From NCBI GenBank assembly GCA_964625145.1, contig CAZVAQ010000009.1, positions 1 through 40,980 of the forward strand: a stretch of DNA of 40,980 nucleotides, read 5' to 3'. This DNA is from CAYTRP01 sp964625145 (GTDB lineage Bacteria > Sumerlaeota > Sumerlaeia > SLMS01 > JAHLLQ01). This document shows, piece after piece, positions 23,478-31,522 of this stretch. Positions within the stretch are counted from its first letter, which is position 1. The number at the start of each line of letters is the position of its first letter. Both the position numbers and the translations under genes were made by a program. Under the pieces are notes generated by a model. That model was not told where the DNA came from. It did not search any database and worked only from the letters and a program-made list of their open reading frames with translations.

Positions 23478-25307
23478 TCATGGCGACCAACCACCAAGCT
23501 CCATGGTGTCGCTATTGATCCACAAATCGTCCGCCGAAGAGCCCTGGTTCGAGTCCCACTTCTTGTCCGGCCCCGCAGACACCACATAGCGCTGCCGGTA
23601 TTCCAACGCGGTGCCCCAAGCATCCAGCAGCACATCAGACGAAACGGCGAACTCGTCCAGTCGGTCGGGACTTTGGACCCACACACCGAACTTCGCCGCG
23701 TAGCTTCGCTGGGCGACGGCCATCTGGCGCAGGCGCTGCACCGTCGAATCATACTCGGCACGGAGCTGCTCACGTTTGTTGACGGTTGGGCGCGGTTCAG
23801 TCGGAGGCGTGGTCACCGTTTCCTTGGGTCGTGATGGTGAGGAGAAAGCGTCCGCAAGGTACATCGCCCCGACGCCAACGCCAACCACCAACAGAAGTAT
23901 CACGAGCGCCGCCAACATCAACGGCTTGCGGCTGAAACCCTGGCTGCCATGGGTCTCCGGACCTGGAAGTATGGGAGGTGGAGGCGAATAGATCGGCGCC
24001 GGAAGCGGGGGAGGAATATAGGCGGGTGGCGCATCCGGCTCTTCGCGAGGGATTTGAATCTCCGGGTCACTTTGGGAAAGACGGTACGATTCCGAGCGCG
24101 CACTCTGCGCCATCTGCAGCAGGCGCGCGGTCTCCGGATCCGTCTGCGGATCGCTGTAACCAATGCCTGAGATCGGCTCGCTATAGGAGCCCACTGCCGG
24201 TCCACTCCCCGGCTTCTCCAATGATGGGGGCAGACCAGAAGAAGGTGGCTCGAAAGAGCGTTCCTGAAAAGCCGGCGGCTTGACTCTCGGCTTGGGCACT
24301 GGCGCCGCTGCTGGTTGCGCTACTTCTGGCGGTTCGTCCAGCTCCTCCGGTTCGGGTGAGAACTCCGTCGGGGTCGGCTCATCAGCTTCGTACTCGACAT
24401 TCTGCTGTGTCGCAGCCAACGAAGAGTAGGAAGCAGCACCGTCTTCCGGCGCCACCTCCGGAACCGTGGCCTCCGTCGCGAGCTTCTCGCTCAGATCATC
24501 CATGCGCTCCTTGAGCGCTTCCAGATTCAGCGGCCGTTCGTCGGGATCGAAGGCGAGCATCTCCTCCAGCAACTCGGCCAACTCCCACGGCACACTGTCT
24601 CGAATCGGGCTCAGGTCCAGCGGTGTGCTCGCGATGGATCTTGCCAGCGTGACGGGATCATCTCCCCACATGGTCGGCTGACCCGTCGCCAGAAAGTACA
24701 GATTCGCTCCCAGCGAATAGATGTCGGAGGCAAAATCCCCCTCTCCACCCGCGGCAACTTCCGGCGCCAGAAACGGCAGATTGCTCATGAAGCAGGGGTG
24801 GGCAGGTCCGCCCTGAACGCCCAACAGCAACCCCGCCCAACCCGCGTGCATCAGGCGCACTTCGCCCGGATCCTTGATGAAGATCGACGCGGGGGTGATG
24901 ATCCTGTGGGGGACGCCGATGCGGTGCAGACCCATCAGGGCGCCGACGGTGTTGGCGATGACGCTCACGGCGTCCGGAGTGCTCGGCAGGCCTTTGTCCC
25001 GGATGTAGGAGCCCAGGTGCATTCCCTTCAGATATTCGAACGCAGCCCAGATATAGCCCGGCTCTTCGTCGTAGTCCACGGCCAGGGCGATCCCCTCGGG
25101 GTTGGCCTTCAGGATCTTGTCGAATTCCTCGCGAAAGCGTGACAGGGCCGGCAGGTGGGCAAACTGGCTCTTATCCAGCGCCACCACGCACACATTGCGC
25201 AGGTTGGCCGTCAGTACCCCCTTGTAGGTGGCCACCGCTCCATTGAAACCCAGCCGCTCTGCCAATTGGCAGCCACCGGCGGTAGAAAGGGACTCCACGC
25301 TCGACAT
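23478..25307 (-). CDS. Membrane pseudokinase with GspG-like extracytoplasmic domain
   Basis: 609 residues. N-terminal protein-kinase fold (about 12-275), Pro/Glu/Ser-rich linker (about 280-455), one membrane helix (462-487), extracytoplasmic C-terminus (490-609). The kinase is degenerate: the Gly-rich loop is shortened (RLGFNGAVATYKG), the VAIK Lys position is Asp45 with Lys46 displaced, HRD-x-K-x-x-N reads HRIITPAS (134-141), and DFG reads HAGW (154-157). Structural motifs stay: APE (181-183), SDIYSLG (194-200), DPDERP. Catalysis is therefore unlikely. The outer domain has LRQMAVAQRSYAAKFGVW, then LDAWGTALEYR (561-571), VSAGPDKKWDS and SSADDLWI, the order seen in GspG-type pseudopilin heads (helix, DPWGNPY, SxGPDG, DD). 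The ATG has AGGA nine bases upstream. It may sense or contact a pilus-like partner; function not known. Confidence 0.85.
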   Translation of the reverse strand: MSSVESLSTAGGCQLAERLGFNGAVATYKGVLTANLRNVCVVALDKSQFAHLPALSRFREEFDKILKANPEGIALAVDYDEEPGYIWAAFEYLKGMHLGSYIRDKGLPSTPDAVSVIANTVGALMGLHRIGVPHRIITPASIFIKDPGEVRLMHAGWAGLLLGVQGGPAHPCFMSNLPFLAPEVAAGGEGDFASDIYSLGANLYFLATGQPTMWGDDPVTLARSIASTPLDLSPIRDSVPWELAELLEEMLAFDPDERPLNLEALKERMDDLSEKLATEATVPEVAPEDGAASYSSLAATQQNVEYEADEPTPTEFSPEPEELDEPPEVAQPAAAPVPKPRVKPPAFQERSFEPPSSGLPPSLEKPGSGPAVGSYSEPISGIGYSDPQTDPETARLLQMAQSARSESYRLSQSDPEIQIPREEPDAPPAYIPPPLPAPIYSPPPPILPGPETHGSQGFSRKPLMLAALVILLLVVGVGVGAMYLADAFSSPSRPKETVTTPPTEPRPTVNKREQLRAEYDSTVQRLRQMAVAQRSYAAKFGVWVQSPDRLDEFAVSSDVLLDAWGTALEYRQRYVVSAGPDKKWDSNQGSSADDLWINSDTMELGGWSP

Positions 25308-25415
25308 AACCCGCTATCCTGACTCTTCAAGTCTCTCGTACCGTTGGATCGAACAGGACAGGCATCCTTGACCGGCGGCAACTCGGGTCAATCCTCATTC
25401 CCGCCGCCACCAACG

Positions 25416-25601
25416 TCAACCCATCCCCGTCAGCATCCACATCGCCAGCAACCCGAACAACACCACAGTCTCAAACACCGCGATGGTCACCACCCAGGTC
25501 AACCGCGACCGCTGGTCCAACGACTTCGTCATCACCACACCTGCGATGCCCAAACCGCAAACGGCACTCAACGCAATGATCGCAATCAGCCAAGCAGACA
25601 T
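25416..25601 (-). CDS. 61-residue two-helix membrane protein
   Basis: Short hydrophobic protein: helix 1 at about 3-25 with small residues (AVCGLGIAGVV), polar loop KSLDQRSRL (26-34), helix 2 at about 35-58 with an acidic residue buried in it (VFETVVLFGLLAMWML, Glu44). The hairpin layout with an intramembrane Glu recalls rotary ATPase c-subunits, but the loop-to-Glu spacing is shorter, it lacks the conserved RQP loop and no other ATPase gene is nearby, so this is only a resemblance. It lies 26 bases after the manA stop on the same strand, which supports a real, cotranscribed gene. The ribosome site is weak. Function unknown. Confidence 0.6.
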   Translation of the reverse strand: MSAWLIAIIALSAVCGLGIAGVVMTKSLDQRSRLTWVVTIAVFETVVLFGLLAMWMLTGMG

Positions 25602-25627
25602 CGCCGCTCACTTTCCAAGGATTGATC

Positions 25628-26635
25628 TTACAGCTCCCTGCTTTCCGCCACAATTACACGCACGGGATTTCCGCTCAGGGATACCTGACGGCCGCACGCT
25701 GCAGGTACGAACAGCGTTTGGCCCCTATTCACCGGCCGCGACCAATCTGGCCCCATCAAGACACCCGACCCTTCAACGCACACAATGATAATCCCCGTGT
25801 CCGCCAGGTCGGCCGGCAGCGCCGTGCGCCCATCGCCGCGCGCATCCACCGCATGCACCCGGAAGTAGGCATTATCCGTCAGCACGACCGGCTCGGCCAA
25901 TTCACCTGCTGCAGGCAATTGCTGCCGTTGGGCATCGGAAAGTTGCGCGCTCGTCACCTCGATGCTCTGCGCAATGTGCAGCTCCCGCTCCGGTTTGCGA
26001 TTCCAATCCCACAGCCGATAGGTGGTGTCGCTGGACTGCTGGACTTCACAGACCAATGTCCCGCCTAGCAGCGCGTGAACCGTCCCCGGCTCCACGAACA
26101 AGAAACTCCCCCGGTGGATGGGATGCCGGGCGACCATTTCTTCGATAGAGCCGTCCTTGGCACCCTGCTCCAGATCATTCGGCTTTACACCGTCCGCCAG
26201 CCCAAAAATCACTTCACCATTCGAGGCGCAATCCATGATATACCAACACTCTGTCTTGCCGCGATCACCTCTGGGAATGGCATAGGTATCGTCAGGGTGT
26301 ACCTGAATGGACAGATCCTCTTCGGCGTCCAGAATCTTCACCAGAAGCGGATAGCGCTCCGGCGCCAGATCCCGGCCGATCATCTCCCTCGGAAATCGCC
26401 GGAGCAGGGCGCCGAACTCTTCTCCCTCGAACGGACCATCCGCGATTCGCGATCGGCCGCTGGGGTGGTCGGACAGTTCCCACGATTCCCCGATGGCAAC
26501 CTCTGGCGGCAGGGGCTTCCCCAGCTCCCTCTCAAGGAGACGCCCGCCCCACGGACGCGGAGAAAAGTGCGGTGCCATGAGCAACGGCTCGCGAAGTGCC
26601 GCACTCCCGGCGACTGAAGTGGCAGTTGCAGCCAT
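25628..26635 (-). CDS. manA: Mannose-6-phosphate isomerase, class I
   Basis: Zinc enzyme interconverting mannose-6-phosphate and fructose-6-phosphate, supplying GDP-mannose and other sugars for glycans. The 335-residue cupin shows APHFSPRPWGG near the N-terminus and the zinc ligand motifs IQVHPDD (His113), KTECWYI (Glu129) and GTVHALLGG (His187), then the CEVQQSSDTTYRLWDWNR block with the substrate Arg. The ATG at 26635 follows AAGGGA by eight bases; a TTG two codons upstream is a poorer choice. It starts 14 bases after ispF on the same strand and is followed by the 61-residue membrane protein. Confidence 0.95.
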   Translation of the reverse strand: MAATATSVAGSAALREPLLMAPHFSPRPWGGRLLERELGKPLPPEVAIGESWELSDHPSGRSRIADGPFEGEEFGALLRRFPREMIGRDLAPERYPLLVKILDAEEDLSIQVHPDDTYAIPRGDRGKTECWYIMDCASNGEVIFGLADGVKPNDLEQGAKDGSIEEMVARHPIHRGSFLFVEPGTVHALLGGTLVCEVQQSSDTTYRLWDWNRKPERELHIAQSIEVTSAQLSDAQRQQLPAAGELAEPVVLTDNAYFRVHAVDARGDGRTALPADLADTGIIIVCVEGSGVLMGPDWSRPVNRGQTLFVPAACGRQVSLSGNPVRVIVAESREL

Positions 26636-26649
26636 TCCCAAGTTCCCTT

Positions 26650-27144
26650 TCAGGGTTGATTTCTGCGCACAAGCAGCACGACCGCCAAGGCCGCGATCCC
26701 CTCGCGTCGGCCGACAAAGCCGATGCGTTCATTGGTCGTTGCCTTGATTCCGACGCAGCCTACTTCCACGCCGAGGTCCTTCGCGATGTTGCTTCGCATC
26801 GCTTCCGCATGAGGGCCAATGCGCGGCTCCTCCGCGATGAGCGTGCAATCCGCGTTGTTCACGCGCCAGCCCTCCGCCGTCACGCGCGCCATTACTTCCC
26901 GCAGCAGGACCCTGCTGTCGGCGCCCTTCCAACGCTCGTCCGTGTTGGGGAACATGTGGCCGATGTCCGGCATGCCGAGTGATCCCAGGATGGCGTCCAT
27001 CAGCGCGTGCAGCAACACATCCGCATCACTGTGGCCATCGAGTCCGCGGTCGTGCGGGATCGTCACTCCGCCCAGGACCAGAGGCCGCATTGGCGCGAAC
27101 CGATGAACATCATAGCCCTGTCCGATTCGGATGTCCTGATTCAT
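26650..27144 (-). CDS. ispF: 2-C-methyl-D-erythritol 2,4-cyclodiphosphate synthase
   Basis: Fifth step of the non-mevalonate (MEP) isoprenoid pathway: cyclises CDP-ME-2-phosphate with release of CMP. The 164 residues include metal ligands and signature blocks IGQGYDVHRF, GLDGHSDADVLLHALMDA, GHMFPNTDERWKGADS and ATTNERIGFVGRREGIAA. The ATG overlaps the ispD stop (ATGA), so the two are translationally coupled. In some bacteria ispD and ispF are fused; here they are separate but overlapping. Confidence 0.97.
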   Translation of the reverse strand: MNQDIRIGQGYDVHRFAPMRPLVLGGVTIPHDRGLDGHSDADVLLHALMDAILGSLGMPDIGHMFPNTDERWKGADSRVLLREVMARVTAEGWRVNNADCTLIAEEPRIGPHAEAMRSNIAKDLGVEVGCVGIKATTNERIGFVGRREGIAALAVVLLVRRNQP

Positions 27145-27839
27145 GCCTTGTTCTCCCGGCAGGCCAGCCACGCCCTGGCCAGTTCCAGGTCTGCCGGCAC
27201 CGTGATCTTGGGATTCCACGAGTTGTGAAACATGATTTCCACCTTGTAACCTGCCTTTTCCAGGGCACTGCCTTCGTCCGTGCTGGATGTGTCCCCGGTC
27301 AGTGCGGCCAGCAGGTGAGTCCTTCGGCAAACCTGCGGCGTCTCCGCCCGGGCGAGTTGATTGCGGTCCAGCGTCGCCTCGATGCTCCTGCCGTCCGCCA
27401 ACAACTTTTTGATCGTATCGACAACCGGCGAGGAAATGATCACTCCCGACAGATCTGGAGCATCCCTCAATCGCCCGAGAGCCAGTTCCGTTTCCCGGAG
27501 CGGAGGAAAGGGCCGCGCCCCATCGTGCACCGCCACGACATCGATGGAATCCGGCAGCGCCATGACACCGTTGCGCACGGACTCTGCCCGCGTGCTGCCG
27601 CCGCGAATGATCTTCCAACCTAGTCCTACATCATTGCAGAGGTCACTCCATCCCGCTTCTGCTTCCAGTGCGTCCGGCACCACCAACACGCGATGTCCCT
27701 GCGAGGCAACCGGGCCGAGTCCCTTCATTGCATGCGCCAGCAATGGCTGATCCCCAAGGATCGCCAACTGCTTGAGGCCGCCGAACCGCGAGCCACTCCC
27801 CGCAGCGACAACCACCAATCCCACCGCAGACGGACTCAT
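27141..27839 (-). CDS. ispD: 2-C-methyl-D-erythritol 4-phosphate cytidylyltransferase
   Basis: Third step of the MEP pathway: MEP + CTP to CDP-ME. The 232 residues show the nucleotide-binding VVVAAGSGSRFGGLKQ at the N-terminus, VAVHDGARPF, LDRNQLARAETPQVCRR and the C-terminal KITVPADLELA. The ATG at 27839 has GAGGA seven bases upstream; an open stretch of 16 codons upstream is inside the preceding gene and is not used. It begins ten bases after the SDR gene and overlaps ispF by four bases. Confidence 0.96.
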   Translation of the reverse strand: MSPSAVGLVVVAAGSGSRFGGLKQLAILGDQPLLAHAMKGLGPVASQGHRVLVVPDALEAEAGWSDLCNDVGLGWKIIRGGSTRAESVRNGVMALPDSIDVVAVHDGARPFPPLRETELALGRLRDAPDLSGVIISSPVVDTIKKLLADGRSIEATLDRNQLARAETPQVCRRTHLLAALTGDTSSTDEGSALEKAGYKVEIMFHNSWNPKITVPADLELARAWLACRENKA

Positions 27840-27849
27840 CGCAGCGTCC

Positions 27850-28596
27850 TCATTTGGTCGGGACGCGCGAAGGACGCACGTCCACACGGCTCACCAGCGC
27901 TTCCTCCGGCATCGACAGGACGTGCACCAAGGTCCGGGCGATCTGCTCCGGCGTGACCATCCAACTCTGGTCCTTCGCGTGACTGAGAGGATGGGAATCC
28001 TGGTGGAAGCGCGTGTCAACCGACCCGGGGCACAGCAATGTCACCCGGATGTTGTGCTCGCGGACATCCTGGAACAGGCACTTGGTGAATCCATTGAGGG
28101 CATATTTGGTGGAGAAATACGCCGTGGCCATCTTGGCTTCGCTCTCGCCGGCCAGCGAGGAGACGTTTACAATGTGCCCGCCCCCGATCAACTTCATGTG
28201 CGGCACGGCCTCGCGCGTCATGTAATACACGCCGAAGACATTCACGCGAAACTGCCGCTCGAACTCGTCTTCGCGGAACTCGTCGATGGGGCGAAAGATG
28301 CCCATTCCGGCGTTGTTGACCAGGACATGCGGCGGTCCGGCCAGTTCCACGGCCTTCTCGCCGAAAGATCGGCAACCCTGCGGATCGGCCACATCCAACG
28401 GAAGACTGTGCACCTTTCCACCATCGGCGCGAATGGCCAGCGCCACGGTTTCCAGCATCTCGAGGTTGCGGGCTCCGAGGACAACTTCGGCACCGGCCTG
28501 GGCCAGGGCATGTGCCATCCCGCGGCCAATCCCGCGGCTGGCACCGGTCAGCCAGACCGTTTTCCCGGACAAGGGGTGAGGCTTCTCAGCAGACAT
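27850..28596 (-). CDS. Short-chain dehydrogenase/reductase
   Basis: NAD(P)-dependent oxidoreductase of classical SDR type; substrate unknown. The 248 residues carry the cofactor motif TGASRGIG, NNAGMG, the active-site VSSLAG Ser and the intact YFSTK (Tyr-x-x-x-Lys), with CPGSVDT after it. The start ATG at 28596 has AAGGAG six bases upstream; three in-frame ATGs further upstream lack this. It heads the compact run SDR-ispD-ispF-manA on the minus strand and is divergent from the LacI-type HTH gene. Confidence 0.9.
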   Translation of the reverse strand: MSAEKPHPLSGKTVWLTGASRGIGRGMAHALAQAGAEVVLGARNLEMLETVALAIRADGGKVHSLPLDVADPQGCRSFGEKAVELAGPPHVLVNNAGMGIFRPIDEFREDEFERQFRVNVFGVYYMTREAVPHMKLIGGGHIVNVSSLAGESEAKMATAYFSTKYALNGFTKCLFQDVREHNIRVTLLCPGSVDTRFHQDSHPLSHAKDQSWMVTPEQIARTLVHVLSMPEEALVSRVDVRPSRVPTK

Positions 28597-28783
28597 GGGC
28601 ATCTCCTTCACAGGCATTCTGAATGGCTCCGACACTGGGGCAACGCGGAACAGAGAGGTGGCCCATTTTGCTCACAAAGCACAGGGAGAAACAGTTTTCC
28701 TCGGTCCAAATTGTCCGTCCCGGGAATCGAACGCCGCCGGCAACCGCGCATCGCAAAGCCTGAGGAATCAGAACTCGGCTAGT

Positions 28784-28823
28784 AAATCTCTTTACCTGAA
28801 ATCTCTTTCGCGACGGTTCGAAA
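28784..28823. promoter_or_regulatory. Direct repeat and palindrome upstream of the LacI-type HTH gene
   Basis: AAATCTCTTT occurs twice, at 28784-28793 and 28799-28808 (period 15). It is immediately followed by an imperfect palindrome, TTTCG (28806-28810) and CGAAA (28819-28823) with an 8-base centre. The site lies about 60 bases before the HTH start and in the divergent region with the SDR operon (28597-28883), in which no gene was seen. It is a candidate operator for the LacI-type protein; this is inference. Confidence 0.35.
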
Positions 28824-28883
28824 ATGGCACGTCGTTCTCTCTAGGAAATGGCGTGAATCCGATCCCCGGAGGAGGAGAGTACC

Positions 28884-29150
28884 ATGATGAAGCTCGAGAA
28901 CAACGGTGGCCTGACCATTCGTGACATTGCCCGTATTACCGGCTACAGCCGCTCCACGGTTTCCTTGGCCATCAATGACAGTGACAAGATCAACAAGGAG
29001 ACCAAGGCGCTGATCATGGACACGATCTCGCGCGTGGGCTACTCCCCGAACCCGGCTGCCCGCATGCTCGGCATCCGCAGCCGCCAGGTCGTCGCCGCTC
29101 GCAAGGCCCAGATCGACGACAAGAATCCTCTCTTCGAAGCCGCCGGATAA
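28884..29150 (+). CDS. Orphan LacI-type helix-turn-helix protein (88 residues)
   Basis: Consists almost only of the LacI-family DNA-binding domain: LTIRDIARITGYSRSTVSLA (helix-turn-helix, about 10-29), then the hinge region SRVGYSPNPAARMLGIRS (about 49-66). Normal LacI proteins go on for about 270 residues with a periplasmic-binding-protein-like ligand domain; here the frame stops after IDDKNPLFEAAG, which still echoes the first strand of that domain (DxSNPFF). No continuation was found in other frames before nadA, so it is a stand-alone domain or an old truncation. A strong GGAGGAGGAG ribosome site precedes the tandem ATGs, arguing for expression. It lies 88 bases before nadA. It could dimerise on DNA without an inducer. 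Confidence 0.8.
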   Translation: MMKLENNGGLTIRDIARITGYSRSTVSLAINDSDKINKETKALIMDTISRVGYSPNPAARMLGIRSRQVVAARKAQIDDKNPLFEAAG

Positions 29151-29238
29151 GGCGACCAAATCCCGCCTTCAGCGTTGCACGGTCCGCAGGCATGATGGCA
29201 CCCTCTTCCCGCCAACCGAGGAGAGGGGCCTCTCATTC

Positions 29239-30375
29239 ATGACCCAGCAACAAACATCCGCCACACCCACCGGCGCCGCGGCCGTCCTGCAGCCACTCAT
29301 CGGCAACAAGCCCGTCTCTCCCGAGCTGCGGCAGCGGCTGGAGAGCCTGCGCAAGAAACTCGGCAAGCGCCTCATCATCCTCGGTCACCATTACCAGCGC
29401 GACGATGTCATCGACTTCGCCGATCGCCGGGGTGACAGTCTCGACCTCTCGCTCCACGCCGCATCGCTCACCGATGTGGAGTACGTTATCTTCGCCGGCG
29501 TGCACTTCATGGCCGAAACGGCGGACATGGTGACGCCGGACCATGTGACCGTCCTGCTTCCCGATCTTCGCGCCGGCTGCACCATGGCAGACATGGCCGA
29601 CATCGACCAGGTCGAGGACGCCTGGGAAGTCCTGCAGGATGCCACCGACGACACTTTTGTCCCCATCACCTACATCAACTCCACGGCGGCGCTGAAGGCT
29701 TTTTGCGGCCGCAACGGCGGCGCGGTCTGTACCAGCAGCAACGCGCGCCAGGTCGTCGAATGGGCCTTCGAGCGCGGCGAGAAGCTGCTCTTCTTCCCCG
29801 ACCAGCACTTGGGCCGGAACACGTGCCACGCGCTGGGGATCGCGCTGGACGAGATGATCGTCTACGATCCGCACAAGCCCAACGGCGGCAACAGCGCGGC
29901 GGACTACGCGCGGGCCAAGGTCGTCCTGTGGCGCGGGCACTGCAGCGTGCACCAGAACTTCCAGGCCGCCCACCCCGACCTGTGGCGCTCGCGCCATCCG
30001 GGCATCAAGATCATCGTGCATCCGGAATGCCCCTTCGAGGTCGTGCAAAAGGCCGACATTTCCGGCTCCACAAAGGTGATCGTCCAAACCGTCACCGATT
30101 CAGAACCCGGCACCGCATGGGCCATTGGCACCGAGCACCATCTGGTGAACCGGTTGGCCAAGGAAAACCCCGACAAGTTCATCACCTCCCTCGCGCCATT
30201 TGCCTGCCAATGCTCGACCATGTTCCGCATCTCGCCGGAAGCTCTGGCGGATTCCATGCAATCCATCCTGGATGGCGAGCCACGTCACATCATCTGCGTC
30301 GATGAAGAAACCACCAAGTGGGGCATGATTGCCCTGGACCGCATGATGCAGATGCGCCAGGGGCGGAAGGACTAA
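29239..30375 (+). CDS. nadA: Quinolinate synthase
   Basis: 4Fe-4S enzyme that condenses iminoaspartate with dihydroxyacetone phosphate to quinolinate in de novo NAD synthesis. The 378 residues have the three cluster cysteines: Cys114 (AGCTMADMA), Cys235 (GHCSVHQNF) and Cys325 (CQCSTM). Also ILGHHYQRDDVIDFAD for substrate binding and FFPDQHLGRNT, typical of the long form. An N-terminal 25-residue extension is poorly conserved. The ATG has a GAGGAGAGGGG ribosome site. tsaD starts one base after its stop. The nadB and nadC partners are not in the window. Confidence 0.96.
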   Translation: MTQQQTSATPTGAAAVLQPLIGNKPVSPELRQRLESLRKKLGKRLIILGHHYQRDDVIDFADRRGDSLDLSLHAASLTDVEYVIFAGVHFMAETADMVTPDHVTVLLPDLRAGCTMADMADIDQVEDAWEVLQDATDDTFVPITYINSTAALKAFCGRNGGAVCTSSNARQVVEWAFERGEKLLFFPDQHLGRNTCHALGIALDEMIVYDPHKPNGGNSAADYARAKVVLWRGHCSVHQNFQAAHPDLWRSRHPGIKIIVHPECPFEVVQKADISGSTKVIVQTVTDSEPGTAWAIGTEHHLVNRLAKENPDKFITSLAPFACQCSTMFRISPEALADSMQSILDGEPRHIICVDEETTKWGMIALDRMMQMRQGRKD

Positions 30376-30376
30376 C

Positions 30377-31435
30377 TTGCTGATCCTCGGCATCGAATCA
30401 TCCTGCGATGAGACAGCCTTCGCGGTGGTCGATTCCGGCCGCCGCGTTCTGGCGAATACGATCGCGTCGCAGATCGACATCCACGCGCGCTATGGCGGAG
30501 TCGTGCCGGAAATTGCCAGCCGCGCGCACCTGGAGTGCTGCGCTTCCCTGTTCCTTCAATGCCTTGCCGAAGCCGAAGTCCGCATCGAAGACATTGCTGC
30601 GATTGCCGTGACTCGCGGTCCCGGCTTGGCCGGTTGTCTCCTCGTTGCCACGGAGTTTGCCAAGGGACTCTCGCTCCGCCACGGGCTTCCACTCGTCGCG
30701 GTTCATCACATAGCGGCCCATGCCTGGTCGCCCCAACTCGCGCGGGAAAGCGATGCGTGGGGATTGGATGCGAGCGCTTCCGGTTCGTTTGAGCCATACG
30801 TCGCACTCGTTGCCAGCGGCGGACATTCCAGCCTCATCGAAGTGCGTGGTCCGCTGGACTATGATATTCTGGGCGAGACGATGGACGACGCGGTGGGGGA
30901 GGCCTACGACAAGGTCGCGAAGCTGCTCGGCCTCGGGTACCCGGGCGGTCCGCTCCTGGACAAGTTGGCCCAGTCCGGCAACCCGAGTGCGTTCGGTCTG
31001 CCTCGCCCCCTGATGAAGGGCGACGGTCTGGACTTTTCGTTTTCCGGCCTGAAGAGCGCCGTTGCCCGAATCGTGGAGGATCGCATCCGACACAATCAGC
31101 CCACTGATGAGCCCTTCGTGGCCGATATGTCGGCATCCTTTCAGGCGGCCTGCGTGGAAGTGCTTCTGGCCAAGGCAGCCCGCGCGCTAAAGCAGACGGG
31201 GCTGCGGCGCCTGGCCCTGACCGGGGGCGTTGCCTGCAATCGGGGGCTCCGCGCTGCTGCCGCCAGCCGGTTGCCGGGAATTCGCATCGCCATCCCCGCT
31301 CCGGAATTCTGCACGGACAACGCGGCCATGATAGCCGGACTGGGATATTGGGTTCATCAACAGGAGGGAGCCGTGGGTATGCGGCTCAATGCGGCCCCGG
31401 GATTGGATCTGGCCGCAGCACCGTGGAATTCCTGA
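30377..31435 (+). CDS. tsaD: tRNA N6-adenosine threonylcarbamoyltransferase
   Basis: Catalytic component of the t6A37 tRNA modification complex (with TsaB, TsaE, TsaC). The 352 residues begin with LGIESSCDETAFAVVDSG, have GVVPEIASRAHL, the metal-binding HHIAAH (His111, His115), GETMDDAVGEAYDKVAKLLGLGYPGGP and FCTDNAAMIAGLG. The start is TTG at 30377, one base after the nadA stop; no ATG fits and the family N-terminus begins at this codon. Translation is probably coupled to nadA. Confidence 0.97.
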   Translation: MLILGIESSCDETAFAVVDSGRRVLANTIASQIDIHARYGGVVPEIASRAHLECCASLFLQCLAEAEVRIEDIAAIAVTRGPGLAGCLLVATEFAKGLSLRHGLPLVAVHHIAAHAWSPQLARESDAWGLDASASGSFEPYVALVASGGHSSLIEVRGPLDYDILGETMDDAVGEAYDKVAKLLGLGYPGGPLLDKLAQSGNPSAFGLPRPLMKGDGLDFSFSGLKSAVARIVEDRIRHNQPTDEPFVADMSASFQAACVEVLLAKAARALKQTGLRRLALTGGVACNRGLRAAAASRLPGIRIAIPAPEFCTDNAAMIAGLGYWVHQQEGAVGMRLNAAPGLDLAAAPWNS

Positions 31436-31522
31436 CGGGATTGGCCCCAGCCTTGCACAGGGCCCGAGCGCCGTTATGGGCATTACGCCTTCAGCCAGTG
31501 AGAGCCCCAAAGGTCCACAACC

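Noticed and set aside
24480..25307. Reading the kinase-like protein as an active Ser/Thr kinase.
   Set aside because: The HRD Asp, the DFG Asp and the correctly placed VAIK Lys are all missing, so it is described as a pseudokinase.
28715..28732. tRNA T-loop-like sequence on the minus strand (GTTCGATTCCCGGGACGG).
   Set aside because: The five bases before TTCGATTC do not pair with the five after it, and no D-arm, anticodon arm or acceptor stem can be built from the flanks. Considered a chance match.
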